A stretch of 64,000 nucleotides of DNA from Plasmodium brasilianum (Eukaryota; Apicomplexa; Aconoidasida; Haemosporida; Plasmodiidae). The notes under the pieces are model-generated. The model searched no databases. It saw nothing but the letters and a program-made list of their open reading frames with translations, and had not been told where the DNA came from. A program made the position numbers and the translations under genes. The stretch covers positions 124,001 to 188,000 of the forward strand of contig NC_090120.1 in assembly GCF_023973825.1 (NCBI RefSeq), in the 5' to 3' direction. This document shows, piece by piece, positions 50,682-63,100 of this stretch (positions within the stretch are counted from its first letter, which is position 1; every line of letters starts with the position of its first letter).

Positions 50682-53238
50682 TTATATAGAATTTACATGT
50701 ATATCATCTTCTCCTATCCAATCCTTTATATCATCTGTAAAATTATTTTCTTCCTTATAATCAAAAATTTCAGTATTTTCACTATTTTCCAAAACATTGT
50801 TTCCCTTTTCAACAACATTTTCTATAATGTGATATTTCCTATCTAAATTTTTTTCTGAATTACATTCATTTATTGAACGGTCTAAATATGATTCCTTATT
50901 TTCTACATTTTTCTCTATTTTGCACTCCTCTAATATTGTCATAAATACAAGCACACACAATTTTGATAATAATTTTTTTTTAATGTACTTATATAATTCT
51001 TCGCAACTTTTGTTATTTTCCATTTCTTCTATATTTATTAGTGATACACTATTTTCAGTTCCTTCATTTTCATATTCATCTAATATATTATCAAATTCAT
51101 TTGTTAATCCTTTTAACCAGTCCTGTTCCAAATAATGTTCTACAATTTTACCTCTGTTTGATATCCACCCTCTCCATGCATCTTTTTCTCTTTCTAAATG
51201 TGAACCTTTTTCATTTTCGTTTAAATATTTCTTGTTTAATTCTTCCGTTTCATTTACCATAGCTTTCTCTTTTTTCCATTCATTTTTCAAATTATTAAAC
51301 CAATCTTCTTTTTTCAATTTTTCAGAAAGATTTGTGTGCTTTTCTAACCATTTATTCCATATAATTTTTTTTTCTTCAATATCATTGCTACATTTAATAT
51401 TTTCTATTTGATCACCATTTATTAAATTAGGATAGGATCTATGTTTTTCATATTTGTATACTTCTAGACATATTGCTAAAAATTCACCTTTTTTTAATTC
51501 CCATTCTTCATTTCTGAATTCCTCAAGTACTTCCATATGTACTTCTATAATAGTTTTGGATCTGTCCTTTTTTCTCTTTAGCATATTTGTATTATTTATA
51601 GTGTTATGTTCATGTATTTTTAATTTTTTTATGATTTCTTCATCATCATATATTGGCTCATCTAAATGATGATATGATAAAAACTTGTTTATTTTGTCAG
51701 ATTTTGAAGGCACCAATATTCTAAGAAATTTAACTTGTCTTCTTCTTATATTTTTCTTTTTTCTAAACTTTCCCATTAGAATGTACTACGATACAAGAAA
51801 AAAATATATTTAAAAATTAATTTATTACAATAATCTAATGTTTACAATATTTTTAATACTTAATTTTATATTACTTTAATAAATAGAGTAAATACAATAA
51901 TAATTAGAAATGTTGTTAAAAATGATGATACATATGGGTTATGTGAATTTGCTACTGGACCTGCATTAACTTTATATATATATATTAATTTGTTTAGTTA
52001 ATACAAAAATAGGAAAGAAAGTAGAATTAATGCTACCTTGTATTTTAGAGTCTACAGTAGTAGGAAGAGGCTTAGGATGTAATACTTCAGCAGCTGCAGA
52101 AATAGTTCCAATAGCACTGTCCGTGCTTGATTCTTGTCCAGTTAAATGTTGTAATGAAGAAGTGCCTAATGTTTTCTGTGGAGATGAAGAAGGTGTAAGA
52201 GAATCTGGTTTCTTAGTAATTGAACTTTGTGTATCTACACCTAAATTAGTTAAATTTTCCATCGAACTCTCTTCAGGTGTTTCCTGAAGTTGAGTTTGAT
52301 CTGAAGGTGGATCTTCAGGTAAACTGCTTGGTTGACGTTCAGATGGACTATGTTGGTTATCAGGTGGACGTTCCACTTGTGATAGACTTTGATTTTGAGA
52401 TGTAAGAACATCTTTAGATATAAGTTGATCTACTTCTGTTCTGTTTATTTCTTTTTGTTCAGTTGGAGCTTGACTAGGTGCATCTGGTTTCGTCAGTAAG
52501 CATTGAGGAAGTTTATTGAATGTTCTAGAATCTAGTATGTTACAATTCCTTGCTGGAAATTGTGATGACGATTTTTTAAATGTGCAACTTTCATGAATGA
52601 GATGTCTCTTTTTCTCGAAATGTTGCTTCTTACTTACAAACCACTCTTCATATTCCTTACAATATATTATACACTGAGTATCATTATTACAATCATATGT
52701 ATTACTTCCCTTTTTGAAGGTATTTAGCTTATTTTTATATGATATATTTTTTTCACAGAAGTCTAACGCATTATATTTTAATTCTAAAAGATCTTTTTCT
52801 TTCTCATCAAAAATCATAGGACATCCACCATGCTGAGTAATCCTGTTAAATGCACCTTCAAAATAATTCCTAAGTACTGGAACCCAACGATTTCTATCAG
52901 TATATTTAGGATATTCATCCTTTTTCTTAATTAAAAAATTAGTCAGTTCTAAGCATTCTTTCCTGAATTCTTCTTTAATTGTCTTTTTTCCTAAAGAAGA
53001 AAGGCGAGATAAAATTTGATTTTTAGTTTGTCTAAATTCTAGTTTCCCAAGGTATTGCGTTGCTCCAAAACCCAAACCACTGTAGTTCTACATTCGAAAA
53101 AATTATTAGGAATTTATTAAGCATTAATTTTTTGTGTTAGTTGTATTATTGCTTTTTTATTATAAGCAAATAATTTATCCATAAAATTATTAGTATTAAA
53201 AAAATAATAACTATTACCCGGGAAGCACAACCTTCCAT
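50682..53238 (-). CDS. stp1: STP1 protein (subtelomeric protein 1), four exons
   Basis: Exon 1 is 53238-53218 (MEGCASR), exon 2 53087-52037, exon 3 51960-51875 and exon 4 51785-50682; phases close exactly, product 753 aa. The exon 2/3 junction splits a Gly codon (SKIQ-G-PVANSHNPY), and the introns are 130, 76 and 89 bp. No signal peptide. The N-terminal half has Cys-containing segments (NYSGLGFGATQYLGKLEF; CIIYCKEYEEW), then a Gln/Pro/Ser/Thr-rich stretch at about 205-345. The membrane segment is at about 367-386 (SSFLTTFLIIIVFTLFIK). Exon 4 begins YILMGKFRKKK and carries IRRRQVKFLRILVPS, HLDEPIYDDEE, EVHMEVLEEF and a series of Trp repeats (NEEWELKKGEF; WNKWLEKHTNLSEKLKKEDW; WRGWISNRGK), typical of the STP1/SURFIN-type cytoplasmic domain. 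It is complete, with GT-AG splice sites. Probable infected-cell surface protein. Confidence 0.94.
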
Positions 53239-56200
53239 ATTGACTTTACATTATTACTTTAGTTCGTTTTAAATAACAAACTGAAAAAAAGACATAAATA
53301 TATATCCTTCAATTTATCATTAGCATAATTTTAAAATAATAAATATTAATAGAAATTACAAAATAATGAACTAAGGAATAAATATGTGAACTAAAAAATG
53401 ATATAATAAATTAATATTCATTTTATATGCTTCCAATATTTTTTACCTTATATAAATATATTACAACTAAGGATATATTCTAATATTATTTTTACTTTAA
53501 ATTACTGTAAAGAAATTATTTTTGTGTAAAATTTATACAAACCTTATATAGAAAAAGTTAAATATCTGACATTATAAAATTACATATAAGTGATATAAAA
53601 GTTACTATATAAAAATTATTATTAATATAAGTATTATATCTTTTTTTTGTTCTTATCAAAGACACATATATAGAAATAACACTACCTGTATTAATATAAT
53701 TAATTCTTTTTATTCTTTTCTTTTTTTTTAAAATAAATAATCTATAAAAGAAATTGTTATTAGTATATTAGTACATACCTTATTTTGTGTTATATTTTTT
53801 ATTTATTTTTGATATAAACCATTGTTGTATTATTAGTATTATTTTAGTTTTTCTTCATATTTAATATGATACTACTCAGAGAGGAATTAATATTATATAA
53901 ATTTTGCTAAATTGTTTAAATAGTTGTGGAAAGTAAATACGACTGAAAATTATATATAACTTTTAATATTATATATATATGTATGTTAATTACCTAAAAA
54001 TTAATTATATACGATATTTATTATTTCGTTGAATGATTTAAAATAGTATAATTTATTAAATATATAATTATAATTCATATATATTTCCACTTATTAATAT
54101 GATTTCTCAGGAATTAATTTAAAAATTAAAATACATATTAAGATACACTAATCAATATCAATAACGTCAGGTACTTTTTTGAAATATTGAATATTATAAG
54201 GATATTCTTAAGCAAAAATAAATTATATTATGTTTTTTTAAAAAAGTAAGATGATGTATAGAAAATTTTTTAGAAAATATTATAATATTATAATTCCATG
54301 TATGTGGAATAATTTACAACACTAAATAATACAAAAAATATTTAGACATCGTAATTATTTTATGGTAGATATTAGTAGATATATTTTAATAAATAGATTA
54401 AAAATATATTATATTTTTTTTTTTTTTTTGTATCTTTTTTTAATTGATAACTAATGGAAATATATTTTTATCAATATTAATAAATATTTAATTAGCATGC
54501 AAAATTAAAAAGCTGCCGTATTATTTTATAAATTTTTAGGACATGAAATTGTGAATGTAATTACAAAACAAACTAAATGCATTACCCAAAATATAGGTTA
54601 TTATACTATAATGTAAATATGTTATTACCAATTTTAATGCTTATGGTGAAACGTCTTCACAAGGGATAGAAACTGCTGAGAAAATAAAAAAATATGTATA
54701 TATATATATATATTAATTAAAAATTAATTTTTGTAAATTATTGCTTCACATAATAAATTCATCCATTATATAAATGTTTAAATAATATTTTATCCTAAAA
54801 AATTATTAGTTTGATTTATTTTTAAATTTTGAGTTTAGTTCTATATATTTTTTTGGTTTATTACTCTCTTTTTATATTATAATTGTTTATATTCTATTGT
54901 TTTCTTTTAAAAATAAATTGTTTAACAACTATATACAGGGGGATTATGCATAAATTTTTTTCTATTATTTTTAATGGTATTATGTATTTAAATTGTTGTA
55001 TTCTAATATGTTATTTACATATTTGATAAACATAATACATAAAAAACATAAAATAGTGGGCTAATATATAGAAATATTAATGAATATAAGATTTTGCTAA
55101 ATATTTGAAGGAATAGTAGAAGAACTACATGAAAATTGTTTTCAAATATTTGTATAATCACATTTATCTTTTTTTTTTTTTTATGCTATTTTATAAATAT
55201 ATGAACTTTTTATTTTTTTTATTAATTTGCTATTAATTTTTTTGTTCTAATATATTATGAAAGTTAACATATTCTAATACACTTTATTTATAATATTTAA
55301 TTAAAAGTAATACAAGATTAATAATATTTCGTATGAGCCATTGAATATTTCTTCGTAGTACTATGAATATATTATTTATTTATTTAAAAAATAATATTTA
55401 TCATTAAAATACATATGCTGAACATACGTATTTTTCGCATAAGTTATACTAATATAATTGTTATATATATATAGAGAGTAGAACAAAATACAGATGAAAA
55501 TTTTATATTAAAACAGTCCTATTTAACGTTTTTTATTAACTTTAGATAACATAATTCTTTTTTGTTTAATATGTATTAATTGTTATATAAATTATTATAA
55601 AAATCCACTTATGTAATTAAATTTACAATTCATATTATTTCACACAAGAATTTATAATTGTTGATATATTCTCAGAATTCATGTAATTTTAAAGAATATT
55701 ATTTATTAAAATATAGTAAGAAAAAATTATTTTATTATAAATAGATGCTAGTTTTACATATACGCCTTTAGATATACACATAAATGCAAAATGGAAACAC
55801 ACTATATAATGAACGCAAATATATAAATCATTTCATTAAAATTACAATAAGTTATATTAATCCACATTATCTTAATGTAAAATATGTAACATTATTGCTG
55901 TTTTAATGATTATTATTAAATCCTATTAAAATACATACCATTGTTCTACGTATAATTTACTTAATATAAAATTATATAGTTATATCTCTTATCTTTTAAA
56001 ATTATAGCTCTAAAATATATCATATTTTTAATAATATAATTATAATAGTATAAAAATTATTATATATGTATTAATATTACAATAATATATGACATACGCT
56101 TATTATTATAAATTTTTAGCAAACGTAATAATAATTCTTCTTTCATTTACAAACACTGTTTATATTTCTTATATTTAATTATTAAATTGTTCTTTTTTAT

Positions 56201-56609
56201 ACATGTTCATTTATATATATTATATTAATGTGTTACCTATAATAAATACTGTGTATCCTAACTATGTCACAATTGAAAAGTTATATCGATAATCGTTTTT
56301 CAATAAAAAAAATTGATGTATTTTTATATTTTCTTTGTTTTAATTACTTATAATTTTGAGTAAGATATTTATCTTTTAATTTCATATATATATTCTTTTT
56401 TACTTTGTTAATATATATCACGTGAGTCTTTATGTATGAACTGTTTTTAGTTATTCTACTATTGTGCCTGTACATATATTGTACATGCAATATACTTATT
56501 AATAACAATTTATAGCAACACTTTTATCTTTTGTATTTTTTAAAATAAAATTCATTTAACTTATTCACAATTATAATTGTTATTTACATATATATCTTTT
56601 TTTTAACAT

Positions 56610-56935
56610 TCATATATTATAATTAAGTACAGTATGATATGATATGTAATATCTGATATCACGGGAGTTCTCATAATAATTTTCAGAACCTTCTAGCGCT
56701 AAATAATCATTATGTTTGTCTAGATCATTTAATATATTTTTATTTTTTCCTATTCAAGATTAAACCAAAATTCAAATATAGTAAACCATTATTATAAAAA
56801 TTACATATTTGTAAAAACAACACTTTTACAACAATAATTTCTTGTTCTAATGGATTATAAGGTTGTACAAGAAGATTCATATTTCTAAATGGAACATATT
56901 GTAGTTTTCCTCAATAAAAAATATGAAAAATATTG
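56610..56935 (-). pseudogene. Possible decayed gene fragment, unidentified
   Basis: On the minus strand, EENYNMFHLEI is followed in a shifted frame by MNLLVQPYNPLEQEIIV, then GLLYLNFGLILNRKK and a stop. In a third frame comes LNDLDKHNDYLALEGSENYY and SRDIRYYISYHT before the final TGA. The residue mix (Pro, Glu, Asp, Gly, Arg) is unlike neighbouring noise, and the pieces follow one another with frame changes. No family is recognised, and no start or splice sites were found. Confidence 0.45.
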
Positions 56936-57603
56936 GAATAAATTTTATTGTAATTATTAAGAATAAATAGATAAATTCATACCCATTAACATGATAAGTA
57001 TTTTCCTCGTAATTGTGATTGTCTCAGTTAAAATTTTAAGAAAAATGGGATTTACTTAGTATGAGAAGCCTTATACACATAATTAATAAATTTTACGAAT
57101 GATACAACATTGCATTTAATCATAATTTATTTGTTAGTATTTAAATTCTTTTAAAAATATTGCAATTCGTACAACAGTTATTGCCATTGTGTGCAACACA
57201 TCATTATATAAGATTATTATATTATAAACGTTAACTTTAACAATACACGCAAAGACTATATGCATTATTTTAAATATGGTTAATTTTAAGGAATAGTAAT
57301 ACAAATAAAATATATTAGAAATATATATAAAAAAAAAAAAATTTCAAGCAATATTTCTTTGTAGGAAAAAAAAGTATATATATTTTTAATATAATTGTAC
57401 ATGAAATCATGTAAACTATACATTTCCTTCTCTAAAAATTGATCCTCTGAATGTGCATACCAATTTTTTTAGTTAATGAAATATATAATTATTTTAAATA
57501 AGAAGTAATGTTTGAAAATTGATATTCAATATTATTTTATATTTATCTTTATTTATTTGTGTGTATTATATAATAATAATATTATTTATTAAATATAAAA
57601 AAG

Positions 57604-57803
57604 ACATGAAACGCATACAAAATTTATTGATGCTCAAAATTATTTATAGCCATATAAAATTGCAAGCAAAAGTGTCACATATCAAAAAAATTAAAAATAT
57701 GTTAAAGGATGATGAAACAGATTTTATGAATACGAAAGATTCCATATATTTCCCGATAGAAAAATACAAAATTTTTTTTAGCTGTAAGCATGTATTATGT
57801 TAG
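57604..57803 (+). CDS. Hypothetical short ORF, doubtful
   Basis: From the ATG at 57604, 66 codons read MKRIQNLLMLKIIYSHIKLQ, then KDDETDFMNTKDSIYFPIEK and end SCKHVLC. The same frame is open upstream back to about 57513 and adds a hydrophobic stretch, but has no ATG and meets TGA with no clear acceptor. The acidic patch and mixed composition resemble a cytoplasmic tail after a membrane segment. It could be a last-exon relic or chance. Confidence 0.25.
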
Positions 57804-59274
57804 ATACGCATTTACTTTCCATAAAGAGGAATTTAATCAAAGATCACATATGTGTTATAATAAAAGTAAAACAATTCTAATACTCGTATTTATTGATAGA
57901 GAATAATAACTAAAACAATAAATAATAACGTATATAACAATTCTATTACAACTCACATTTCAGTAATTATTATAGAATATATCTTAGGAATAACTTAAAT
58001 TTTTAATCTGTATTATGAATTATATAGAGAAAAAAAAAATATATCTTCTATTTTTATATTATAAAAAAAATGAATATATAAATATGAAAGAATTAGAAAT
58101 CATCAATATAAGCTATAATTATTTTTATATGTTAATAAAATAATATTAAAATATTACTTAATATATTTGTAGACACTATGAAAAGTATTACTAACTTATA
58201 AACCAATACTTAGGCATTATTAATGTATTGTAAAAATTATATATATTTTTTAATAACTCCTGAAATTATATAGCTTTTAATAGATATATAACTCATTCTT
58301 TGAAAATTAAATTCAATTAAAAAGAAACATTTTTCTCTATAATATACTTAAATGTATTACTAAATTTAATTCCTTGATGTAATTGTTGAATGATACACAA
58401 TTTATATAACTATAAATTTTCAATATAATATATATTTAAACAATTTATAAAAAGTTTAATTAACGCTACAGTTAGTAACAATAATAAAATTATAAATGAT
58501 ATTAATGCTTCACTTAATTATAAAGATATAATATATCGTAACTAATTGTTATAAATGATTTTCAATTAAAAAATGTATTTTTCCATTATATATTCATAGA
58601 TTTACAAATATATGATTAATAAATAGCAGAATACGGCTAAAAAGATTGTTATGCTAAATACTATTTTTCACATATATTCTATAGAACTTTTTTATAGATT
58701 AAATATTAAGTGTTCTTTACGTAAATAAATACATATATATAAATATAATAAAATACATTTAATTCATTACATTAGATATTAAGTAATTTACATTTATATT
58801 GTTTTAAAAATAATAATTTTCTTATTGGAATTATGTCAACAAATGAACACATTAGTTCAGTACAAAAAAAAAAAAAAAAATTAAACGATAAGTTTTTAAA
58901 TCAAATACAAATCATAATATTACAAAAAAAATTGTATGAACAGAACAATTATATATTACTTTTTACCTACATATATACATTTTCATAAGAATCTATTTAA
59001 ATATACGAATACATATCACTCCATAATATTTAATTAAATTGAAATAATACTATAAATTACATAGTGAAAAACTCTCAATCAATGAAATTTATAAAAATAC
59101 TAATAAAATATTTACTTAATCTTGTATATCAAAACTTTATAGCTATTCACACGTACATTTAAGCAATTTAAGCAGTTCTACATATGTTTATAAAATATAA
59201 GACTAAGTATGCTACATTTATTTAATCATATTAATTCATACTATACATAAATAAAAATATTTCTTTTATCTAAT

Positions 59275-60103
59275 CTAATATATCTTCTTCATAATTCTTT
59301 TATGTTTTCTATATTTCATATAAGTAAAAACAAGCCCTAACATCAACATGACAATTAGCATGCATAATATAACAAGAAATAATGTAAAATCATAATATTC
59401 TTCTAATTTTGTTTTCTTAAAAGAACCAAATATTGTAGTTCCCATTGATACTAATAACACCCACGTGAGTACTAAAGTAGGTAAAAATATTTTATGTCCA
59501 ATTATTTTACATACTAATTTTTGGTATGTCATATTGCTAATTGACGGACTTTTTTTAATAAAATCTATGTAATCAAGTTTCTTGAAAAATTTTTTTTCAA
59601 AGTGAGATAATTTTTTTCCTCTATATATTAATTTTTTTTGTTTCTTATATTGTTTATCAAATTCTTTTTTATATAATGAACTTCTCTCTGATTGTATGTT
59701 TGTTTTTTTAATCCCCTTTCTTTTGTTGGTTGTAACCTTTTTATCGTACTCTTCATCGTTAGTTATCTCTTCTTTTGATTCTATAAAATTTGAATCATTT
59801 TTTCCTTCACATTCTTCCAGTAATCGAACATTTATTATATCTAATTTCATATAATACTTATGCTCTCTCTTTGATATATTAAAAGTACACTAATAAAAAA
59901 AAAAAATATTAATATTAATTAAAAGAATAATTAATTTCAATATGAATATTAGATTTGATAAAAATAAAAACCGGATAAAAAACAAATAAAAATTTTCCTA
60001 AATAACATTATCGTACCTCTTCACTGCAAAAATAATATAACCAAGCTAAAAGTATTAACAATCCACATTTAATAAAATAGATTAACTTAATATTTTGTTC
60101 CAT
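59275..60103 (-). CDS. Exported protein, fam-l-related, canonical PEXEL
   Basis: Exon 1 is 60103-60017 (29 codons, starting MEQNIKL, core GLLILLAWLYYFCSEE) and exon 2 is 59889-59275, phase 0 across a 127-bp GT-AG intron; product 233 aa. Exon 2 opens CTFNISKREHKYYMKLD and has NVRLLEE, a canonical PEXEL. A Lys-rich linker leads to KKLSHFEKKFFKKLDYIDFIKK, the fam-l core in diverged form. Two membrane segments follow (FLPTLVLTWVLLVSMGTTIF and FLVILCMLIVMLMLGLVFTY) and a basic end, KHKRIMKKIY. It is shorter than the other fam-l-like genes because the loop between the membrane segments is shorter. Upstream DNA is duplicated at 21-23.9 kb. Predicted export; function unknown. Confidence 0.88.
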
Positions 60104-63100
60104 GGTATATAATTTTAATATTGTACTATATTCAGTAGGAAAAAAACAAACTATAATGTAATATTTTTTAATTATATTATTTACTATAATTATTTTATTA
60201 ATTTTTTATTTATTTTTAATAATGTAATTACATATACATAATTAAAACTTTTTTTGCACAAAATACAAACAATGGAAACTTTAACGATATATTACATAAT
60301 ATATATCTTGATGTTATTTATAAGAAATTTATTTTAATAAAAATAATATAATTTGTATTTATTCATAAATATTCAAAATGTATAATTTAATATAATACAG
60401 TAATTAAATAATTTTTATATAATTCTTTTCAAAAATAACAAGAAAAAACAATTATATACATGATCTTTTAATATTTCAAATTATTAAATATATTTAAATT
60501 TATAAAGTATAGAATATAAATTATACTATATACTAACAAAATAATTTCTAATTTTAATAATTATTTCTTATTAATAATTATAATTTTGTAAATATTACAT
60601 TATTGAACGAATGTTTGTTATAGTAGAAATATATTTATAATCGTAACAATATAATAGTATTAATATTATTTAATAGAACAAATATTTTGTACAAATTATG
60701 CATTATATTAATTATGAAAATTGAATTCACTACGATATATAATGTATTTAAAAAAAACATATTAATAACATACCCATTAATATATTAAAAAATATATATT
60801 TCAGAGTTAATTAAAAAAAAAATATATTCATATTCGTAGCTAATAAAAAGTAAGGAGAAAAAAATAGATATAAAAAGCAAAATTTCCTTAAAAATATATA
60901 ATATAATTTCCTTAGTTCAAAAGTATACCAAATGAAATATATTTAAAAATAAGAACAATTTATAGGATATAATATATACATGATAAATAACAATAAGTAT
61001 AATTTAATGAAATATGTTTTATAGTAATAATTTTCTGATAAATTTAGATAGAATATAATACCTTTTTATTATTCTTTTCCATATCAGTAACAAGAGGAAC
61101 AAATCCTAAGGTTACATATTAAACAGTGGCCATAAATAAATAACACATTGTTAAAAATAACGTTACGAAAAATTTATTATTCCTTTATTTTTTTGTACTT
61201 AAAGTATAGTAATATGTATTATGACAATTACACAAATATCATATGCAAAGAAACATATGCTTATTATCCGATAAAAAACTATATATTATTTTGCACGTTC
61301 TGAAATATAATTTTTTAAAGTAAATAATTAAAAAAATTAAAAAATAACTAAATTTTAAATAATATATTTAAATATCAAAAAAGATAAAAAATTTTAAATT
61401 AAACTAATGTATTTTATTTTTTTGATATATATATATACATTACTGTTGAAAAAGTTTATACGGAGACTCTTTTTTAGTTTCGTTTAATTTTTTTCGGAAT
61501 ATAAAAATATGACATTTTTATATACAGTTAATGTTCTTATATATAACATTCTCTAAAGCATTTTATATATTTATATTAATATACATATATATCATATAAA
61601 GTATATTGAAAAATTGTACTCTTTTTAAAATAAAATTCTCTAGGACATTTACTTATAAGTACTATTTTCAATTTTAACATTATTTATTATTTCATAATAT
61701 TTCTTTAAGCACTTTTTTAAAAAAGTAAATATAAATATGTATATATTATTTATATTTTTCTCATAATAAAAAGTCATATACAGAAGTTTAATTTCCTAGT
61801 ACAATATTTTATTCTTTTATTTTTACGAACATATAGCCTAAGTGAATTGTTTTTCTATGTATATATCTCAACAGTTTTTACCTAATTTGGTATTATGTCT
61901 TTTTTACATTTAATAAATTATATTGTTAATATATAATAATAAGCATGCTAATAAAGAAAAGACAATAAATTTTATTTTCCACAATATAATTTTCATATTT
62001 ATACTAGCTATATAGTACTATTTCTACAAAAAAATAAATTATTCATATACATATTTAATTTTTATCGAAAATAATATATTGTTTATGTGAATTCATGTAT
62101 AATTTCTGAAAAAAAACTATATTTTGCTGTTCTACAAAAATTGTTTTATTTATTATTATTTTTTTTAATTAAAAGTATAAATTATATGTTTTACTATTTC
62201 TAAAAAGTTACCATATTTCAATTGATATGTAATGCCTCCTCATCAATGATAACAAATATAAATAGTTATATAGCAGCAATATAAATATATATGTTATACA
62301 TAATACAATAATTTATGTATACAATTCGATAACTTTAATATTATATGCGATACTCCTAAATATTATGTTATTAATCGAAGCTGCGTACACTCCTTAAAAT
62401 ATGTTAATGTATTACGTTAATGCGGACGATCCGAACAATATTCAGTTCTAGTAATATCCTCATTCGTTTGTTTATTGTTACAAAAAGAAGCACCTTCTTC
62501 TACTGTTGTGTAAGAATTCATCTTTTTATTTTCAATAACTGCATTAACAATTATTGCAGTATTTTTTTTTATTTTTCTTTTTGTCTAGCACTATAAATTA
62601 TTTTATTCAAAAGTAGAATGTTCTACTCGATACCTATAATGTGCTACTACACGAACTTACAGTTTTAATAGTGTTGTATATATAAATATTCAATTTATTT
62701 AATACTAAATTTCATGATCTGTATTTTTCTTCAACATTCAACAAGAAAAAATATAAATATGTACAACAAAAATCGCCAATACAGTTAAATGGTTCTGTAA
62801 AATATAAAACATATTGGGATGATATCAGCTATTATATAACGTGTACAGTACAAAATTATGATTTAAAAATTATCAACAATATATATGTTTGTACATATAA
62901 AATAGAATCCTGAATAATTTGAATGGAATGTATATTAAAAATAATAAAAAAAAAAAAAAGTTATAATTATTCTTTTCAAAAATATAACTACAAATATAAT
63001 AGTATATGAGTATTATTCTTATATAATAATAAAAAATTCATATAGAAAGATCCATGTAAAAAGAATAACAAGGTAGAAAAAAAAAAAAAAAGTAATAAAA

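Larger units (their letters stand above)
53239..59274. other. Long intergenic region upstream of stp1, with relics
   Basis: No intact gene. Coding-like islands are a fragment at about 54632-54694 (+, NAYGETSSQGIETAEKIKK), a decayed block at about 56600-56940 (-) and a 94-residue frame at 57519-57803 (+) starting at a non-ATG codon. The rest is A+T-rich with no features. Confidence 0.5.

Noticed and set aside
50920..51669. Three plus-strand frames of about 70 residues opposite stp1 exon 4
   Set aside because: Shadows of a Lys/Glu-rich coding strand, giving Ser/Phe/Leu-rich translations.
52030..52287. 85-residue plus-strand frame within stp1
   Set aside because: Antisense to the Gln/Pro/Ser-rich part of stp1 exon 2; no independent start or splice evidence.
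53079..53083. Acceptor ACAG at 53083-53080 for stp1 exon 2
   Set aside because: It leaves one extra base and needs a non-GT donor. The upstream TAG acceptor gives exon start 53087 in phase with exon 1.
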